Made by a program: the position numbers and the translations under genes. The notes below the pieces were generated by a model that did not search any database, had not been told where the DNA came from, and saw only the letters and a program-made list of their open reading frames with translations. From Monarcha castaneiventris obscurior (Eukaryota; Chordata; Aves; Passeriformes; Monarchidae), in the NCBI GenBank assembly GCA_026261815.1, contig JAMPIT010000269.1:1-64000 (forward strand): DNA of 64,000 bases, given 5' to 3'. This document shows positions 33,335-44,214 of the stretch, piece after piece. Positions within the stretch are counted from its first letter, which is position 1, and every line of letters begins with the position of its first letter.

Positions 33335-33660
33335 GAATCCTGGAATGGTTTGGGTGGGAAGGGAGCTTAAAATCATCCAATTCCCCCTGTGCCATGGCAG
33401 GGACACTTCCCACTGTCCCAGGGTGCTCCAGCCCGGCCTTGGGCACTTCCAGGGATCCAGGGGCAGCCACAGCTCCTCTGGGAATTCCATCCCAGCCCCT
33501 CCCCACCCTCATATTGGGAATTCCTGCCAGAAATCCAACCTCAATTTCCTCTCTTTCAGTTTGAGCCCATTACACCTTGTCCTCCAGTTCCTGAGGCGGA
33601 ATCCCTCTCCAATTCCCAGATTTTCCCTTCCCTTCCCACATGGAAGTGCTGGGAGCTCTC
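33335..33660 (+). mobile_element. CR1 LINE 3' fragment (forward), well preserved
   Basis: Runs from CATAGAATCCTGGAATGGTT through GGCCTTGGGCACTTCCAGGG to CTTTCAGTTTGAGCCCATTA and CACCTTGTCC. One of the longest CR1 copies in the window. Confidence 0.85.
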
Positions 33661-33699
33661 CACACAACACCCAGGACCATTCCCACCTTTCCCATCTTT

Positions 33700-33870
33700 C
33701 CAGAGCCACCTCCCACTGCCCCAGGCTGCTCCAGCCTGGCCTTGGGCACTTCCAGGGATCCAGGGGCAGCCACAGCTCCTCTGGGAATTCCATCCCAGCC
33801 CTTCCCCACCCTCATATTGGGAATTCCTTCCCAAAATCCATCGAAATTTCCCCTCGTCCCAGGGATGTGC
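33700..33870 (+). mobile_element. CR1 LINE 3' fragment (forward)
   Basis: Second forward copy (CCTCCCACTGCCCCAGGCTG to CAAAATCCATCGAAATTTCC) directly after the first. Possibly a nested or duplicated piece. Confidence 0.75.
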
Positions 33871-34579
33871 TTTTCCAAGGCCTTTCCTGGTGGATCTGTG
33901 GCAGATCCCACCTGAATCCCAAACACATGCAGGACAAACACTGGGAAAGGAGAATATTTGGGTGTGACAGCCCCTGAATTCCCAAAACCACTGAGGTGGA
34001 GAAGGAAAAGTCGGAAACGACACAGGAATAACAAAGTGTGTGTGGGACAGCAGCTACCCCAAGGGATTTACTGGGATTTGGGATTCAACGCTGTCCCACA
34101 GAGGATTTTTCCTGCCCTCCTGCTCCAGGATGTGGAGCCTGGCACGCTGGTGCATCCCACAGGGATAAAATTCCACTCAGGAGGCCCCAAGGGGCTGTTT
34201 GGGCTGGATTTTGGGATTTTTCGAGCGCTCACACCTATAAATGTCCCACAAAAGAGCGAACGCGGCCTCAGCAGTGACCGGCTGAACTCAAAAACCCGGA
34301 ATGTGCTCCCAAATTTGTGGATTTTGGCTCTGTGGGCAGGGCAGGAGATTCCCGAGCGAGGAAGAGGCCGTGACATCAGAAAACAAACTGGTGGGAGGGA
34401 GAATTCCCAGGGAAATCCCGAGGTCTCAAATCCCAAATCCAGGCTCTGCGGGGGCTCTTCCCGCTCTGGTTTTTAGGGAGCAGCTCTGGGGCTGCAGGAA
34501 CAGCGCTGGGGCAGCCAAGGGAAAGGAATTCCTGCAGAAAATCCTGGTGGATCCGAGGTTGAGCAACACTTGTGCCCCT

Positions 34580-34900
34580 TTACCCTTGGAATCCAACCTC
34601 AATTTCCCCTCTTTCAGTTTGAACTCATTACTCCTTGTCCTCCAGTTCCTGAGGAGGAATCCCTCTGCAATTCCCAGATTTCCTCTTCCCTTTCCCTTTC
34701 CCTTTCCCTTTCCCTTTCCCTTTCCCTTCCCTTCCCTTTCCCTTCCCTTCCCTTCCCCTTCCCCTTCCCCTTCCCCTTCCCCTTCCCCTTCCCCTTCCCC
34801 TTCCCCTTCCCCTTCCCCTTCCCCTTCCCCTTCCCCCATGGAAGTGCTGGGAGCTCTCCACACAACATCCAGCACCATTCCCACCTTTCCCATTTGCCCC
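34580..34900 (+). mobile_element. CR1-derived segment duplicated from the 33.5-33.7-kb region
   Basis: Repeats the CAATTTCCCCTCTTTCAGTT to CACACAACATCCAGCACCAT order of about 33,540-33,695, interrupted by a hexamer expansion. Either a local segmental duplication or two copies of the same CR1 subfamily. Confidence 0.65.
34685..34834. repeat. (CCCTTT)n / (CCTTCC)n pyrimidine repeat
   Basis: Blocks of TTTCCC, then TTCCC-type, then about 15 CCCCTT-type hexamers; pure pyrimidine for about 150 bases on the + strand. Confidence 0.95.
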
Positions 34901-34935
34901 AATCGGGGCTTTACCCTTGGAATTCGGTGGGAAAA

Positions 34936-35300
34936 CACCTCCAGGATTGATCCCTGTGGGTCTGAGCTGGGATTTGCTGCCATTCCAGGGAAAATCTGGC
35001 TGGATAACGTGCACTGCACGGGCAAGGAGAGCAGCCTGGCACCTCCAGGATTGATCCCTGTGGCTCTGAGCTGGGATTTGCTGCCATTCCAGGGAAAATC
35101 TGGCTGGATAACGTGCACTGCACGGGCAAGGACAGCAGCCTGGCACCTCCAGGATTGATCCCTGTGGCTCTGAGCTGGGTTTTGCTGCCATTCCAGGGAA
35201 AATCTGGCTGGATAACGTGCACTGCACGGGCAAGGAGAGCAGCCTGGCACCTCCAGGATTGATCCCTGTGGCTCTGAGCTGGGTTTTGCTGCCATTCCAG
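34936..35300 (+). repeat. LOXL2: 104-bp tandem duplication of the LOXL2 exon 3 acceptor region
   Basis: Each unit joins about 52 intronic bases (CACCTCCAGGATTGATCCCT to TTTGCTGCCATTCCAG) to 52 bases identical or nearly identical to the start of LOXL2 exon 3. Exon-copy starts are 34,989, 35,093, 35,197 and the true exon 35,301, exactly 104 apart. Only a few substitutions separate copies. None of the three upstream pieces has a clear donor, and reading from them meets a frameshift or stop. Confidence 0.95.
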
Positions 35301-35476
35301 GGAAAATCTGGCTGGATAACGTGCACTGCACGGGCAAGGAGAGCAGCCTGGCTGCCTGCGGCTCCAACGGCTGGGGCGTGAGCGACTGCAAGCACAGCGA
35401 GGACGTGGGAGTGGTGTGCAGCGAGAAAAGGATCCCCGGCTTCAGGTTCGACAACTCCCTCATCAACCAAATCGAG
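35301..35476 (+). CDS. LOXL2: LOXL2 coding exon: rest of SRCR1 and linker
   Basis: After acceptor GCCATTCCAG the two first bases complete Gly116. Then 58 codons read [40 protein letters not shown] and [18 protein letters not shown]. These supply the remaining SRCR1 cysteines (HC, AC, DC, VC) and the RIPGF linker to SRCR2. The donor GAG|GTAAAC leaves phase 0. This is the fourth occurrence of its own first 52 bases, and only this copy continues into intact exon sequence. I chose this acceptor because it alone gives an open SRCR1. Confidence 0.95.
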
Positions 35477-35559
35477 GTAAACGGGGCCAAAACGCCCAGC
35501 CAGGGTCTCGTGGGGGCAGGGGTGGGTGGGAGTTGAGCACGGCTTGGGTTGGTCCTGTG

Positions 35560-36260
35560 TTTATCCCGTGTGTTTATTGCCAGTATCAGTTTATTCCCAT
35601 TATTTATTCCCATTATCAGTTTATCCCGTGTTTATTCACATTAATTTATGTTTTGTGTTTTTTTTTTTTTTTTTTTTGTTTTGGTTTTTTTTTTTCCCAT
35701 TTTTATTCCCATTATCAGTTTATCCCGTGTTTATTTACATTGCTTATTCCCATTATCAATTTATCCCACGTGTTTATTCCCATTATCAATTTATCCCATA
35801 TTTATTCCCATTATCAATTTATCCTGTATTTATTCACATTACTAATTTATCCCATGTTTATTCACATTATTTATTCTCATTATCAATTTATCCCGTATTT
35901 ATTCCCATTATCAATTCATCCCGTGTTTATTCACTTTATTTATCCACATAATCAATTTATCCCAGTTTATTCCCATTATTTGTTCCCATTATTAATTTAT
36001 CTCATATTTATTCCTATTATCAATTTATTCACATTATTTATCCACATAATCAATTTATCCCATGTTTATTCCCATTAACAATTTATCCCATGTTTATTCA
36101 CATTATTTATTCACATTACTAATTTATCCCATGTTTATTCACATTATTCTTTCCCATTATCAATTTATCCCGTATTTATCCACATTATCAATTTATCCCA
36201 TATTTATCCGCATTATTTATCCACATGATCAATTTATCCCGAGTTTATTCACATTATCAA
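35560..36260. repeat. AT-rich TTTATTCCCATTATCAATTT minisatellite
   Basis: About 25 degenerate units near 28 bases (TTTATTCCCATTATCAATTT plus ATCCCATG), interrupted by a T-run at about 35,658-35,693. Starts about 80 bases after the LOXL2 donor. Confidence 0.92.
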
Positions 36261-36399
36261 GGGAGCTGGGATGAGCTCTTCGGAGAGGGGCAAAAAAAGG
36301 CTTTTTTCCCTTCAACTCCTCACCTTGGGAAGTTTGTGGTGCCTCAGGCAGCACCTCCCTTTTCTTGGATTTTTCCCTGTCTGAATCCATCCCCTGGCT

Positions 36400-37430
36400 G
36401 CTCTCAGCCAAAATTTATGGCAAGAACCCCCCTTAGGAATTTTCCAGCTCCTTTCAAGCAGTCAGGGAATATCCAGGGATGTGCTGCACATCCCAGGGAT
36501 GAATCCTGGCGTTTTTTGGGGAGCTGGAAGGGATCTGAGCTCTGGGGATGAGCAGGAGGATTACATTTCTCGGATTTTTCCCTGAATCCATCCCCTGGCT
36601 GCTCTCAGCCAAAATTTATGGCAAGAACCCCCCTGTGAGCATTTTCCAGCTCCTTTTAAGTGTCAGGGAATATCCAGGGATGTGCTGCACATCCCAGAGT
36701 GGTTCCCAGGGCTGAATCCTGGCGTTTTTGGGGAGCTGGAAGGGATCTGAGCTCTAGGGATGAGCAGGAGGATTACATTTCTCGGATTTTTCCCTGCCTG
36801 AATCCATCCCCTGGCTGCTCTCAGCCAAAATTTATGGCAAGAATCCCCCTGTGAGCATTTTCCAGCTCCTTTTAAGTGTCAGGGAATATCCAGGGATGTG
36901 CTGCACATCCCAGCCTGGTTCCCAGGGCTGAATCCTGGCGTTTTTGGGGAGCTGGAAGGGATCTGAGCTCTGGGGATGAGCAGGAGGATTACATTTCTCG
37001 GATTTTTCCCTGCCTGAATCCATCCCCTGGCTGCTCTCAGCCAAAATTTATGGCAAGAATCCCCCTGTGAGCGTTTTCCAGCTCCTTTCAAGCAGTCAGG
37101 GAATATCCAGGAATGTGCTGCACATCCCAGAGTGGTTCCCAGGGCTGAATCCTGGCGTTTTTGGGGAGCTGGAAGGGATCTGGGCTCTGGGGATGAGCAG
37201 GAGGATTACATTTCTCGGATTTTTCCCTGTCTGAATCCCCCGGATGCTCTCAGCCAAAATTTATGGCAAGAACCCCCCCTTAGGAATTTTCCAGCTCCTT
37301 TTAAGCAGTCAGGGAATATCCAGGGATGTGCTGCACACCCCAGAGTGGTTCCCAGGGCTGAATCCTGGCGGTTTTTGGGGAGCTGGAAGGGATCCGGGCT
37401 CTGGGGATGAGCAGGAGGCGCTCAGCATTC
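36400..37430. repeat. Five-copy repeat, about 201-217 bp
   Basis: The marker GTCAGGGAATATCCAGGGAT recurs at about 36,461, 36,662, 36,878, 37,095 and 37,308. The rest of each unit (GAGCAGGAGGATTACATTTC, CAGCCAAAATTTATGGCAAG) is highly similar. Confidence 0.94.
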
Positions 37431-37434
37431 CAGG

Positions 37435-38005
37435 GAAGGGCTGCAGGTATTGGATGTGAGGGATTTAATTCCTTCCCTTCCCTGACCTCGCTTCCCCCGG
37501 CTCGGGAGGGATCATCCCGAGCTGCTCCATCAATGGCTCCGTTGTGTCCCAGGGAACGAGGAGGGATCGTGGAACTCCAGGGGTGGCTTTGGCAGCACAG
37601 AAACCACAGAGAGTCCTCAAAACACCTGGGGAGGAAAAAAAAAAAAAACGGGTTTAGTCTAGACAGAGGTCAGCTCACTCCCAGCTGCTCCAGGAATTAA
37701 TCATGGAAGCGTTGGAGGGAGCGTTGCTTTTCCATGAGCTCAGCGCTGGGGCTGAGTGGAGAGCGTTGGATAATCAGGGATGAGCTCAGCTGCTGCTCTG
37801 GGGATGCTGAAACTTCAGGGGGATCATGGAGATGAAAGGATTCCTGGAGGAGAAGCCCGGATCCATCAGTGGGATGGCTCGGGAGGAAGGCATGGGAAAG
37901 GGAGAAGGGGATTTGTTTTTAGGAGTGGCGCTGAGTGAGGTGGAAATGCTGCAGTTCCTGGGCAGAGGCTGCTCCCACCCCCTGCCTGCCTCAACCTGAG
38001 TGAAA
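37435..38005. other. LOXL2 intron, unique sequence
   Basis: No element recognised. An A-run at about 37,636-37,648. Confidence 0.4.
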
Positions 38006-38009
38006 ACGG

Positions 38010-38205
38010 GTGAAAATTAGAGACTGGGGGGAAAAAACCCTCCCTGGGAGGGGTTGGGATGGAATTCCCAGAACTGTGGATCCCTGGAAGTGCCCAAAAC
38101 CAGCCTGGAGCACCTTGGGAGTTGTCCCTGCCCATGGCAGGGTTGGCCCTGGATGATTTTAAGCTCCTTTCCCACCCAAACCATTCTGAGGTTCTGTTTC
38201 TCCCT
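38010..38205 (-). mobile_element. CR1 LINE 3' fragment (reverse)
   Basis: GGTTGGGATGGAATTCCCAG, CCTGGAAGTGCCCAAAACCA and CTTTCCCACCCAAACCATTC in reverse CR1 order, missing part of the GGAGCTGTGG block. Confidence 0.75.
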
Positions 38206-38519
38206 GAATTTCAGGAACCCTCCCACCCTTCAAATTCCAGCTGATTTTTTTTTTCCCCCCTCCCTGTAAAATCCGTGGAGCTGAAGGGCTCCTTCCCTGC
38301 TGGTTTGAGGCTGGAGGTGAGGAGCTGGAATGTTTGGGATGCCGTCCTGGGAGCTCCTTGCAGTCATAAGCGGCTGTCAAATGTTTCAGCTCCTTCCCCC
38401 TGGGAGTTTTCCTTCTCTTATCTCTGCTTTATCTCCCCCGTGGGGGCACAGCTGGAGCCAAAAATCCAGGAGGGGGTGGCACAGGGGGTCACAAATTCAC
38501 AGAGGGGTATCCAAAACCT

Positions 38520-39200
38520 CCTGTGAAGGCGATTTTGGGAGTCTTTGCCCCTCCATGAAGGTGACTTTGGGAGTCTTTGCCCCTCTGTGAAGGCGATTTT
38601 GGGAGTCTTTGTCCCTCCATGAAGGCGATTTTGGGAGTCTTTGTCCTTCTGTGAAGGCGATTTTGGGAGTCTTTGTCCTTCTGTGAAGGCGATTTTGGGA
38701 GTCTTTGCCCTTCCATGAAGGCGATTTTGGGAGTCTTTGTCCCTCCATGAAGGTGACTTTGGGAGTCTTTGCCCTTCCATGAAGGCGATTTTGGGAGTCT
38801 TTGCCCTTCCATGAAGGCGATTTTGGGAGTCTTTGCCCCTCTGTGAAGGCGATTTTGGGAGTCTTTGCCCTTCCATGAAGGCGATTTTGGGAGTCTTTGC
38901 CCCTCTGTGAAGGTGATTTTGGGAGTCTTTGCCCTTCCATGAAGGTGATTTTGGGAGTCTTTGTCCCTCCGTGAAGGTGACTTTGGGAGTCTTTGCCCTT
39001 CCATGAAGGCGATTTTGGGAGTCTTTGCCCTTCCATGAAGGCGATTTTGGGAGTCTTTGTCCCTCCATGAAGGTGACTTTGGGAGTCTTTGCCCCTCCAT
39101 GAAGGCGATTTTGGGAGTCTTTGCCCCTCTGTGAAGGTGATTTTGGGAGTCTTTGCCCTTCCATGAAGGCGATTTTGGGAGTCTTTGCCCTTCCCAACAC
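38520..39200. repeat. 32-bp minisatellite, about 21 copies
   Basis: TGAAGGCGATTTTGGGAGTC plus TTTGCCCCTCCA, period exactly 32. Because 32 is not a multiple of 3, the three frames are cyclic permutations. All three opposite-strand frames are open throughout. Confidence 0.95.
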
Positions 39201-39654
39201 TCCTGGGAATCCTGCAGGTCATTCCTGGCGTTCATGGGGGGAAACATCATCGCTTGGGAGCTCCTTCCTTCCTCAGCCTGGAGCCCAGGGCTTGTCCGAG
39301 TGATGTTTTCCCTTTGGAATGAGGGGTGAGGGGGCTGGAATTTCCTCGGAGCCCTGCTGGGGTCAGCGCTGACAGAGCAAAACCCGAGCGATCCCACCGG
39401 GATTCCCGGGACAGATTCCAGCCCGTGCTCCCCCCTGGAGCTGCTTAAACCGGGCTTTACTAAAACAGGCCTGGCTGGAGGTGCTGCAGCGAGCTCGGGG
39501 TGTTGGATTCCACCTTCCCAAGCTGCATTCCCGCCCTGGCTGTGATTCCCAAATGGATCTGTTTGCTGGGATCGCAGCCCTGGATTTACAGGAGCGAGGG
39601 TGTGGGTGATCCCCAGGAAGGGCTGGAGCTGGTTCTGGGTGGGTTTAGTTGGAT

Positions 39655-39990
39655 ATTGGGAAAAGGTTCTGCACCTTGAGCCTGGCCTTGGGCACTTCCA
39701 GGGATCCAGGGGCAGCCACAGCTTCTCTGGGAATTCCATCCCAGCCCCTCACTGCCCTCACAGCCAGGAATTCCTTCCCAAAATCCCATCCATCCCTGTC
39801 CTGTGGTAGTGGGAATTCATTCCCTGTGTCCCATCCCTCCATCCCTTGCCCCACATCCCTCTCCGTGTTTCTCCCAGCTCCTTCAGGCACTGGAAGGCCA
39901 CAATGAGATCACCCCAAAGCTTCTGAGCAATCCCAATTCTCTCAGCTTTTTGGTCATCGTTTACAAAATCCCAAAGCCCCTTTGGTGCAG
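39655..39990 (+). mobile_element. CR1 LINE 3' fragment (forward)
   Basis: CCTTGGGCACTTCCAGGGAT, GGGAATTCCATCCCAGCCCC, TCCTTCCCAAAATCCCATCC and a distal CAGGCACTGGAAGGCCACAA/GAGATCACC segment, which is CR1 further from the 3' end than most copies here. Confidence 0.75.
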
Positions 39991-39994
39991 ATTC

Positions 39995-41105
39995 CCTGGG
40001 GCTGGGAATGTTTCACATGGAAAATCAGGGGGTGGAAAACCCCACGGTGACAGGGCCCTGCTCGGTGATGTTTTGCCCCAATTTTGGCCTGGCTGGCTCA
40101 GCTCTGCCTCTCGAGGGGCCCCCACTCCCTCAGGAGCAGCTCGATAACCCCTGAGCCGAGTTTATTTTCCTTGGTCTCCGTGCACAGCTCCTCTTCCCCC
40201 TTTGGAAAAGCCGCGGATTCGGTGGTGCAGGAGGAAATTTTCCATGGCCATAAATCACCCGGCCATTCCATAGGGATGTGCTCAGCCAGATCTCTTCCCA
40301 TCACAGCTCGTGTTTGGAGGGTTAGGTCACAACTCTTCCCATCCCTGAGCTTTTCCATCCCTTTTCCTGCTGGGAATGAGCAGTGCTTGACCTCTGCTCC
40401 TGCAATGGGGGAGGGTGAGTGAGGGGAGAGCTGTGATAAGGAAGGGGGAGACGGGCAGGAAGGGGTTAACCCTTCCAGCAGCACCACAAATCCACCCCTC
40501 CCTGGTGAAAATTCCATCTTTTCTGCTGCTTCCCACCCCCCAGGGCAGCTTTTAGAGGATTCCTTGGAGGGTGCTGGAGGTGCAGAGCCTTTGCTGGGTG
40601 TCAGGAGCTCTGAAATCCCAACGATTCCCCAAGCTGGGAATGCCATCCCTGCTTTTCCAACAGCTCCTGCAGCCACTCTGCGTTATCCAAACTCAGCCCA
40701 GACCCACCTGAAGCTTCTTTCCCAGCTCCTCCAGCCGTTTCAAGGCCCCAGTGACCGATCCCTACCTTAATTTATTCCCAAAATCAACGCCCCAGCGGGA
40801 TCCGATTTCACGCACGCCCCAAAACATCCTTGACAAAATATTTGCCGTCCAACTCCTTCCTCCCACACGGCCTTCAAATAGGCCAGGCTCTAAATAGATC
40901 GAATTTCTGCAGCTTTTAGAGGCTCCCAAATAGCTCTGGTACCTGAGGCCAGCCCAGGGCTTTGGGCAGACGGTGGCCAGACAGGTCTGGCTCAGCACGC
41001 CAGGCCCTGCTGCTATTTCTGGCCTTCATTTCCCCTCTGGGTACTTGGGAGGCACAAAAATCTCACTTCAAAGCCCCAGAGGCTCAAAGGCTTTGGTTGT
41101 GCCGG
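39995..41105. other. LOXL2 intron, unique sequence
   Basis: No recognised exon, element or array. Confidence 0.4.
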
Positions 41106-41109
41106 GTTA

Positions 41110-41680
41110 AAAGTGGGTTGAGCCATCCCTGGAAGCATCCAAGGCCTGGTTGGATGGGGTTTGGAGCCCCCTGGGATAGGGGAAGGTGTCCTGAGGGTGG
41201 GATGAGATGGGGTTTGAGGCCCCTTCCAACACAAAGCATTCCATGATTCTGTTAATTACAGGTTTCTAACGAGTCCAAGGCTGGGTCAGATGGGGTTTGG
41301 AGCTGCCTGGGATAGGAAAAGGTGTCCTGAGGGTGGGATGAGATGGGGTTTGAGGCCCTTTCCAACACGAGCTATTCCATGATTCTGTTAATTCCAGGTT
41401 TTAACGAGTCCAAGGCTGGGTCAGATGGGGTTTGGAGCCCCCTGGGATAGGGGAAGGTGTCCCAGGTGTGGGATGAGATGGGGTTTGAGACCCCCTCCAA
41501 CACAAAGCATTCCGTGATTGTTAATTCCAGGTTTTAACAAGTCCAAGGCTGGGTTGGATGGGGTTTGGAGCCGCCTGGGATAGGAAAAGGTGTCCTGAGG
41601 GTGGGATGAGATGGGGTTTGAGGCCCCTTCCAACACAAAACATTCCGTGACTGTTAATTCCAGGTTTCTAACGAGTCCAA
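41110..41680 (-). repeat. Tandemly amplified CR1 tail, four units of about 133 bp
   Basis: The first unit (41,115-41,260) is a reverse CR1-like tail (GGTTGGATGGGGTTTGGAGC to CAACACAAAGCATTCCATGA). Three further copies follow at 133-base spacing (AAGGCTGGGT at about 41,278, 41,412 and 41,545), each ending GTTAATTCCAGGTTT. Confidence 0.85.
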
Positions 41681-42200
41681 GGCTGGGTTGGAGCCTGCCC
41701 TAGGCTGAGCCTGCCCTAGGCTGAGCCTGCCCCAAGCTGAGCCTGCCCTAAACTGAGCCTGCCCTAAGCTGAGCCTGCCCTAGGCTGAGCCTGCCCTAAA
41801 CTGAGCCTGCCCTAAACTGAGCCTGCCCCGGGCTGAGCCTGCCCTAAACTGAGCCTGCCCCAAGCTGAGCCTGCCCTAAGCTGAGCCTGCCCTAAGCTGA
41901 GCCTGCCCTAGGCTGAGCCTGCCCTAAGCTGAGCCTGCCCTAAACTGAGCCTGCCCTAAACTGAGCCTGCCCTAAGCTGAGCCTGCCCCAGGCTGAGCCT
42001 GCCCCAGGCTGAGCCTGCCCTAAGCTGAGCCTGCCCCGGGCTGAGCCTGCCCTAAGCTGAGCCTGCCCCAGGCTGAGCCTGCCCTAAACTGAGCCTGCCC
42101 CAAGCTGAGCCAACCCTAAACTGAGCCTGCCCCAAACTGAGCCTGCCCTAAACTGAGCCTGCCCCAAGCTGAGCCTGCCCTAAGCTGAGCCTGCCCCGTT
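41680..42200. repeat. 16-bp CTGAGCCTGCCCTAAA minisatellite
   Basis: About 32 copies of a 16-base unit with CTAAA/CTAAG/CCAAG/CCAGG/CCGGG variants at the end. Very regular spacing. Confidence 0.96.
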
Positions 42201-42204
42201 CCAA

Positions 42205-43510
42205 AGCCTCTCCAGGCCCCGCTGCTCCTGCTCTGCTCCCTCGCTCTGCCCGGGCAGTCAGGAGGCTCCTGGAGCTTTTCCCAGCTAAGCCAGGCTTTGT
42301 CAGCCCCTAATCCACTCTGGGTTTGCTCCTAAGCCTGGCTCTGCTCCCCGAGCCTTTTGTGCTGCTCCAGTCTGGCAGCCCCAGCCCGGCTGCTGTCCCC
42401 AGGGGCCACTGTCCCCCCTCTCCCCCGGGCTTTGTCCCGCCCTCCCGTGTTTATTTGAGTTTATTTTCCCTTGGGGTGACTCAGAGGCTCAGCTGCAGAT
42501 GTTTAAACCCAAACAGATCCCACTCATCCCGATGGACGTGGAGGGAAAACTTCAGGAAGAGTCGTTTTTCCTTTGGTGGCTGAGATTTTAATGGAGGTGA
42601 AGGTTTTGGAGGTGCCCCTGGGATGGACAAAGCTCCTGTGGGAAGAATTTTTGTGTTGTGTTGTGGATTGGAGGGGAAAAAAAAAATCCATTTATTGTCC
42701 AATTTTCAGCCTTAATTCCCAATGTTTGGAAGCAGAGAAATCCTGGAGCTCTGCTGGGAGTGGGAGATGATGTGAATAGGTTTTATTTAAAGGGCAGTGG
42801 GTTAGGCCAGGCTTAGGGAAGGAAAGAGGAGCTTGAGAGGATCGTGGGGCTCTTAAAGCAGGATTGAGACGGAAATGGATTATCCAGGGGCAGAGCAAAG
42901 AGAAATTCAAACCCGGGGCTGATTCAGCACCAGGGCAGCGGCTGCAGCTTGGGATTTCTAGGAACGGGATCCCGTCCCTGCATGGATTCCTGAGCATCCT
43001 CCAAAAGGAAAGGGAAAGGCTGATTTTTGGATTTTGGGCACGGAGAAGGAGCCAAAGGAACCCGTCCTGGGCATCACCTGCCAGCACCAAGCCCGGGGCA
43101 GGCGAACGTTACCAAACTTGGGTGGGATTTTTGCCCTCGGATCCGGAGCCGTGGGGGCAGCGTTTGGTTCAGAGGGTGGAAACAAAAGCGGCCGAGGCTC
43201 ATGTGAAAACTTTTCCGAGCCAGGAATCCTTTTGTGAGGGCTCAAAAACAAAGCCTTTGCTCTGGGCTGGCCCCCAGGGCCGAGGCTCTGAGCCCCTGGT
43301 TTCGTAACGGAGCTTGGAGCCTGTGCCAGGGATTTGTGTCCCGGCTGGAGAGGAGCAGCTCTGTGGGCCCTGGATGTGGCTCTTGGCAGGGAAAGGGTTG
43401 GGATAGAGGGAAAAACGGCCCAGCACGGAGAGTTTCAGGCGTTTTTCCCTCGTTTCTGCACCGATTTGTGCTGTAGGATGCTGGCAGTCCCAGCTGAGAT
43501 CGTGGAATCC
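42205..43510. other. LOXL2 intron, unique sequence
   Basis: No exon or repeat recognised. An A-run at about 42,678-42,687. Confidence 0.4.
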
Positions 43511-43514
43511 TCGA

Positions 43515-43780
43515 ACACCTCGGGTGGGAAGGGATTTAAACCCATCCAGATTCACCTTCCCCTATCCCAGGCTGTTCCAGCCTGGCCTTGGGCACTTCCA
43601 GGGATCCAGGGACAGCCACAGCTCCTCTGGGAATTCCATCCCAGCCCCTCCCAGGGAACGATTTCATCCCAAATCCCATCTCACCCTGCCCTCCTTCTAT
43701 TCCAAACCATTCCCCCCATCCTGTCCCTCCCTTATCCCAAATCCCTCTCCATCCCATCTCTGCCTCCCCAGAACCAGTCA
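43515..43780 (+). mobile_element. CR1 LINE 3' fragment (forward)
   Basis: GGGTGGGAAGGGATTTAAAC, TGGCCTTGGGCACTTCCAGG, GGGAATTCCATCCCAGCCCC in order, starting near GATCGTGGAATCC. Confidence 0.75.
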
Positions 43781-44214
43781 CGGTGTAATCCCAGCTCCTT
43801 CCTTGCTCCCAGAGTTTTCCTTGTTGTGGGATCAGCTCTCCACGTGTCCGTGGAGCACGGGGAGGGGGATTTTGGGAATCTGCTTTCTCCATTTGGTGTT
43901 GTTTGCTCCCAGTTTTTTCTCTGGAATCTGTTTTCACCATCAGCCCAGCTGGAGGAGAAACGATTCCTGCCCGGGTTTGTGTTACTGAACAGCCCCAGTG
44001 TAACAAAACCTCTGCAGCCAAAGGAAACCATTCCAATCCCAAAGAATTATTGGGAAAAAGCTCTTGGCAGCCTTTCCTCCTGGAGAACCCTCAGCGTGCT
44101 CATTCTGATCCTTTGTTCGGGAATTTTCCAACATAAAGCTGAGCTCTGCAGTCTCCTGAATTCCCCTCTGAGGTTTTGCTCTTTGTTCAGAGCCGGAGCA
44201 AACCCTTGAGTTGC

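Noticed and set aside
34989..35300. Tandem extra SRCR exons in LOXL2
   Set aside because: The three upstream copies hold only the first 52 exon bases, lack donors and lead to a frameshift or stop, so they are partial copies and not added domains.
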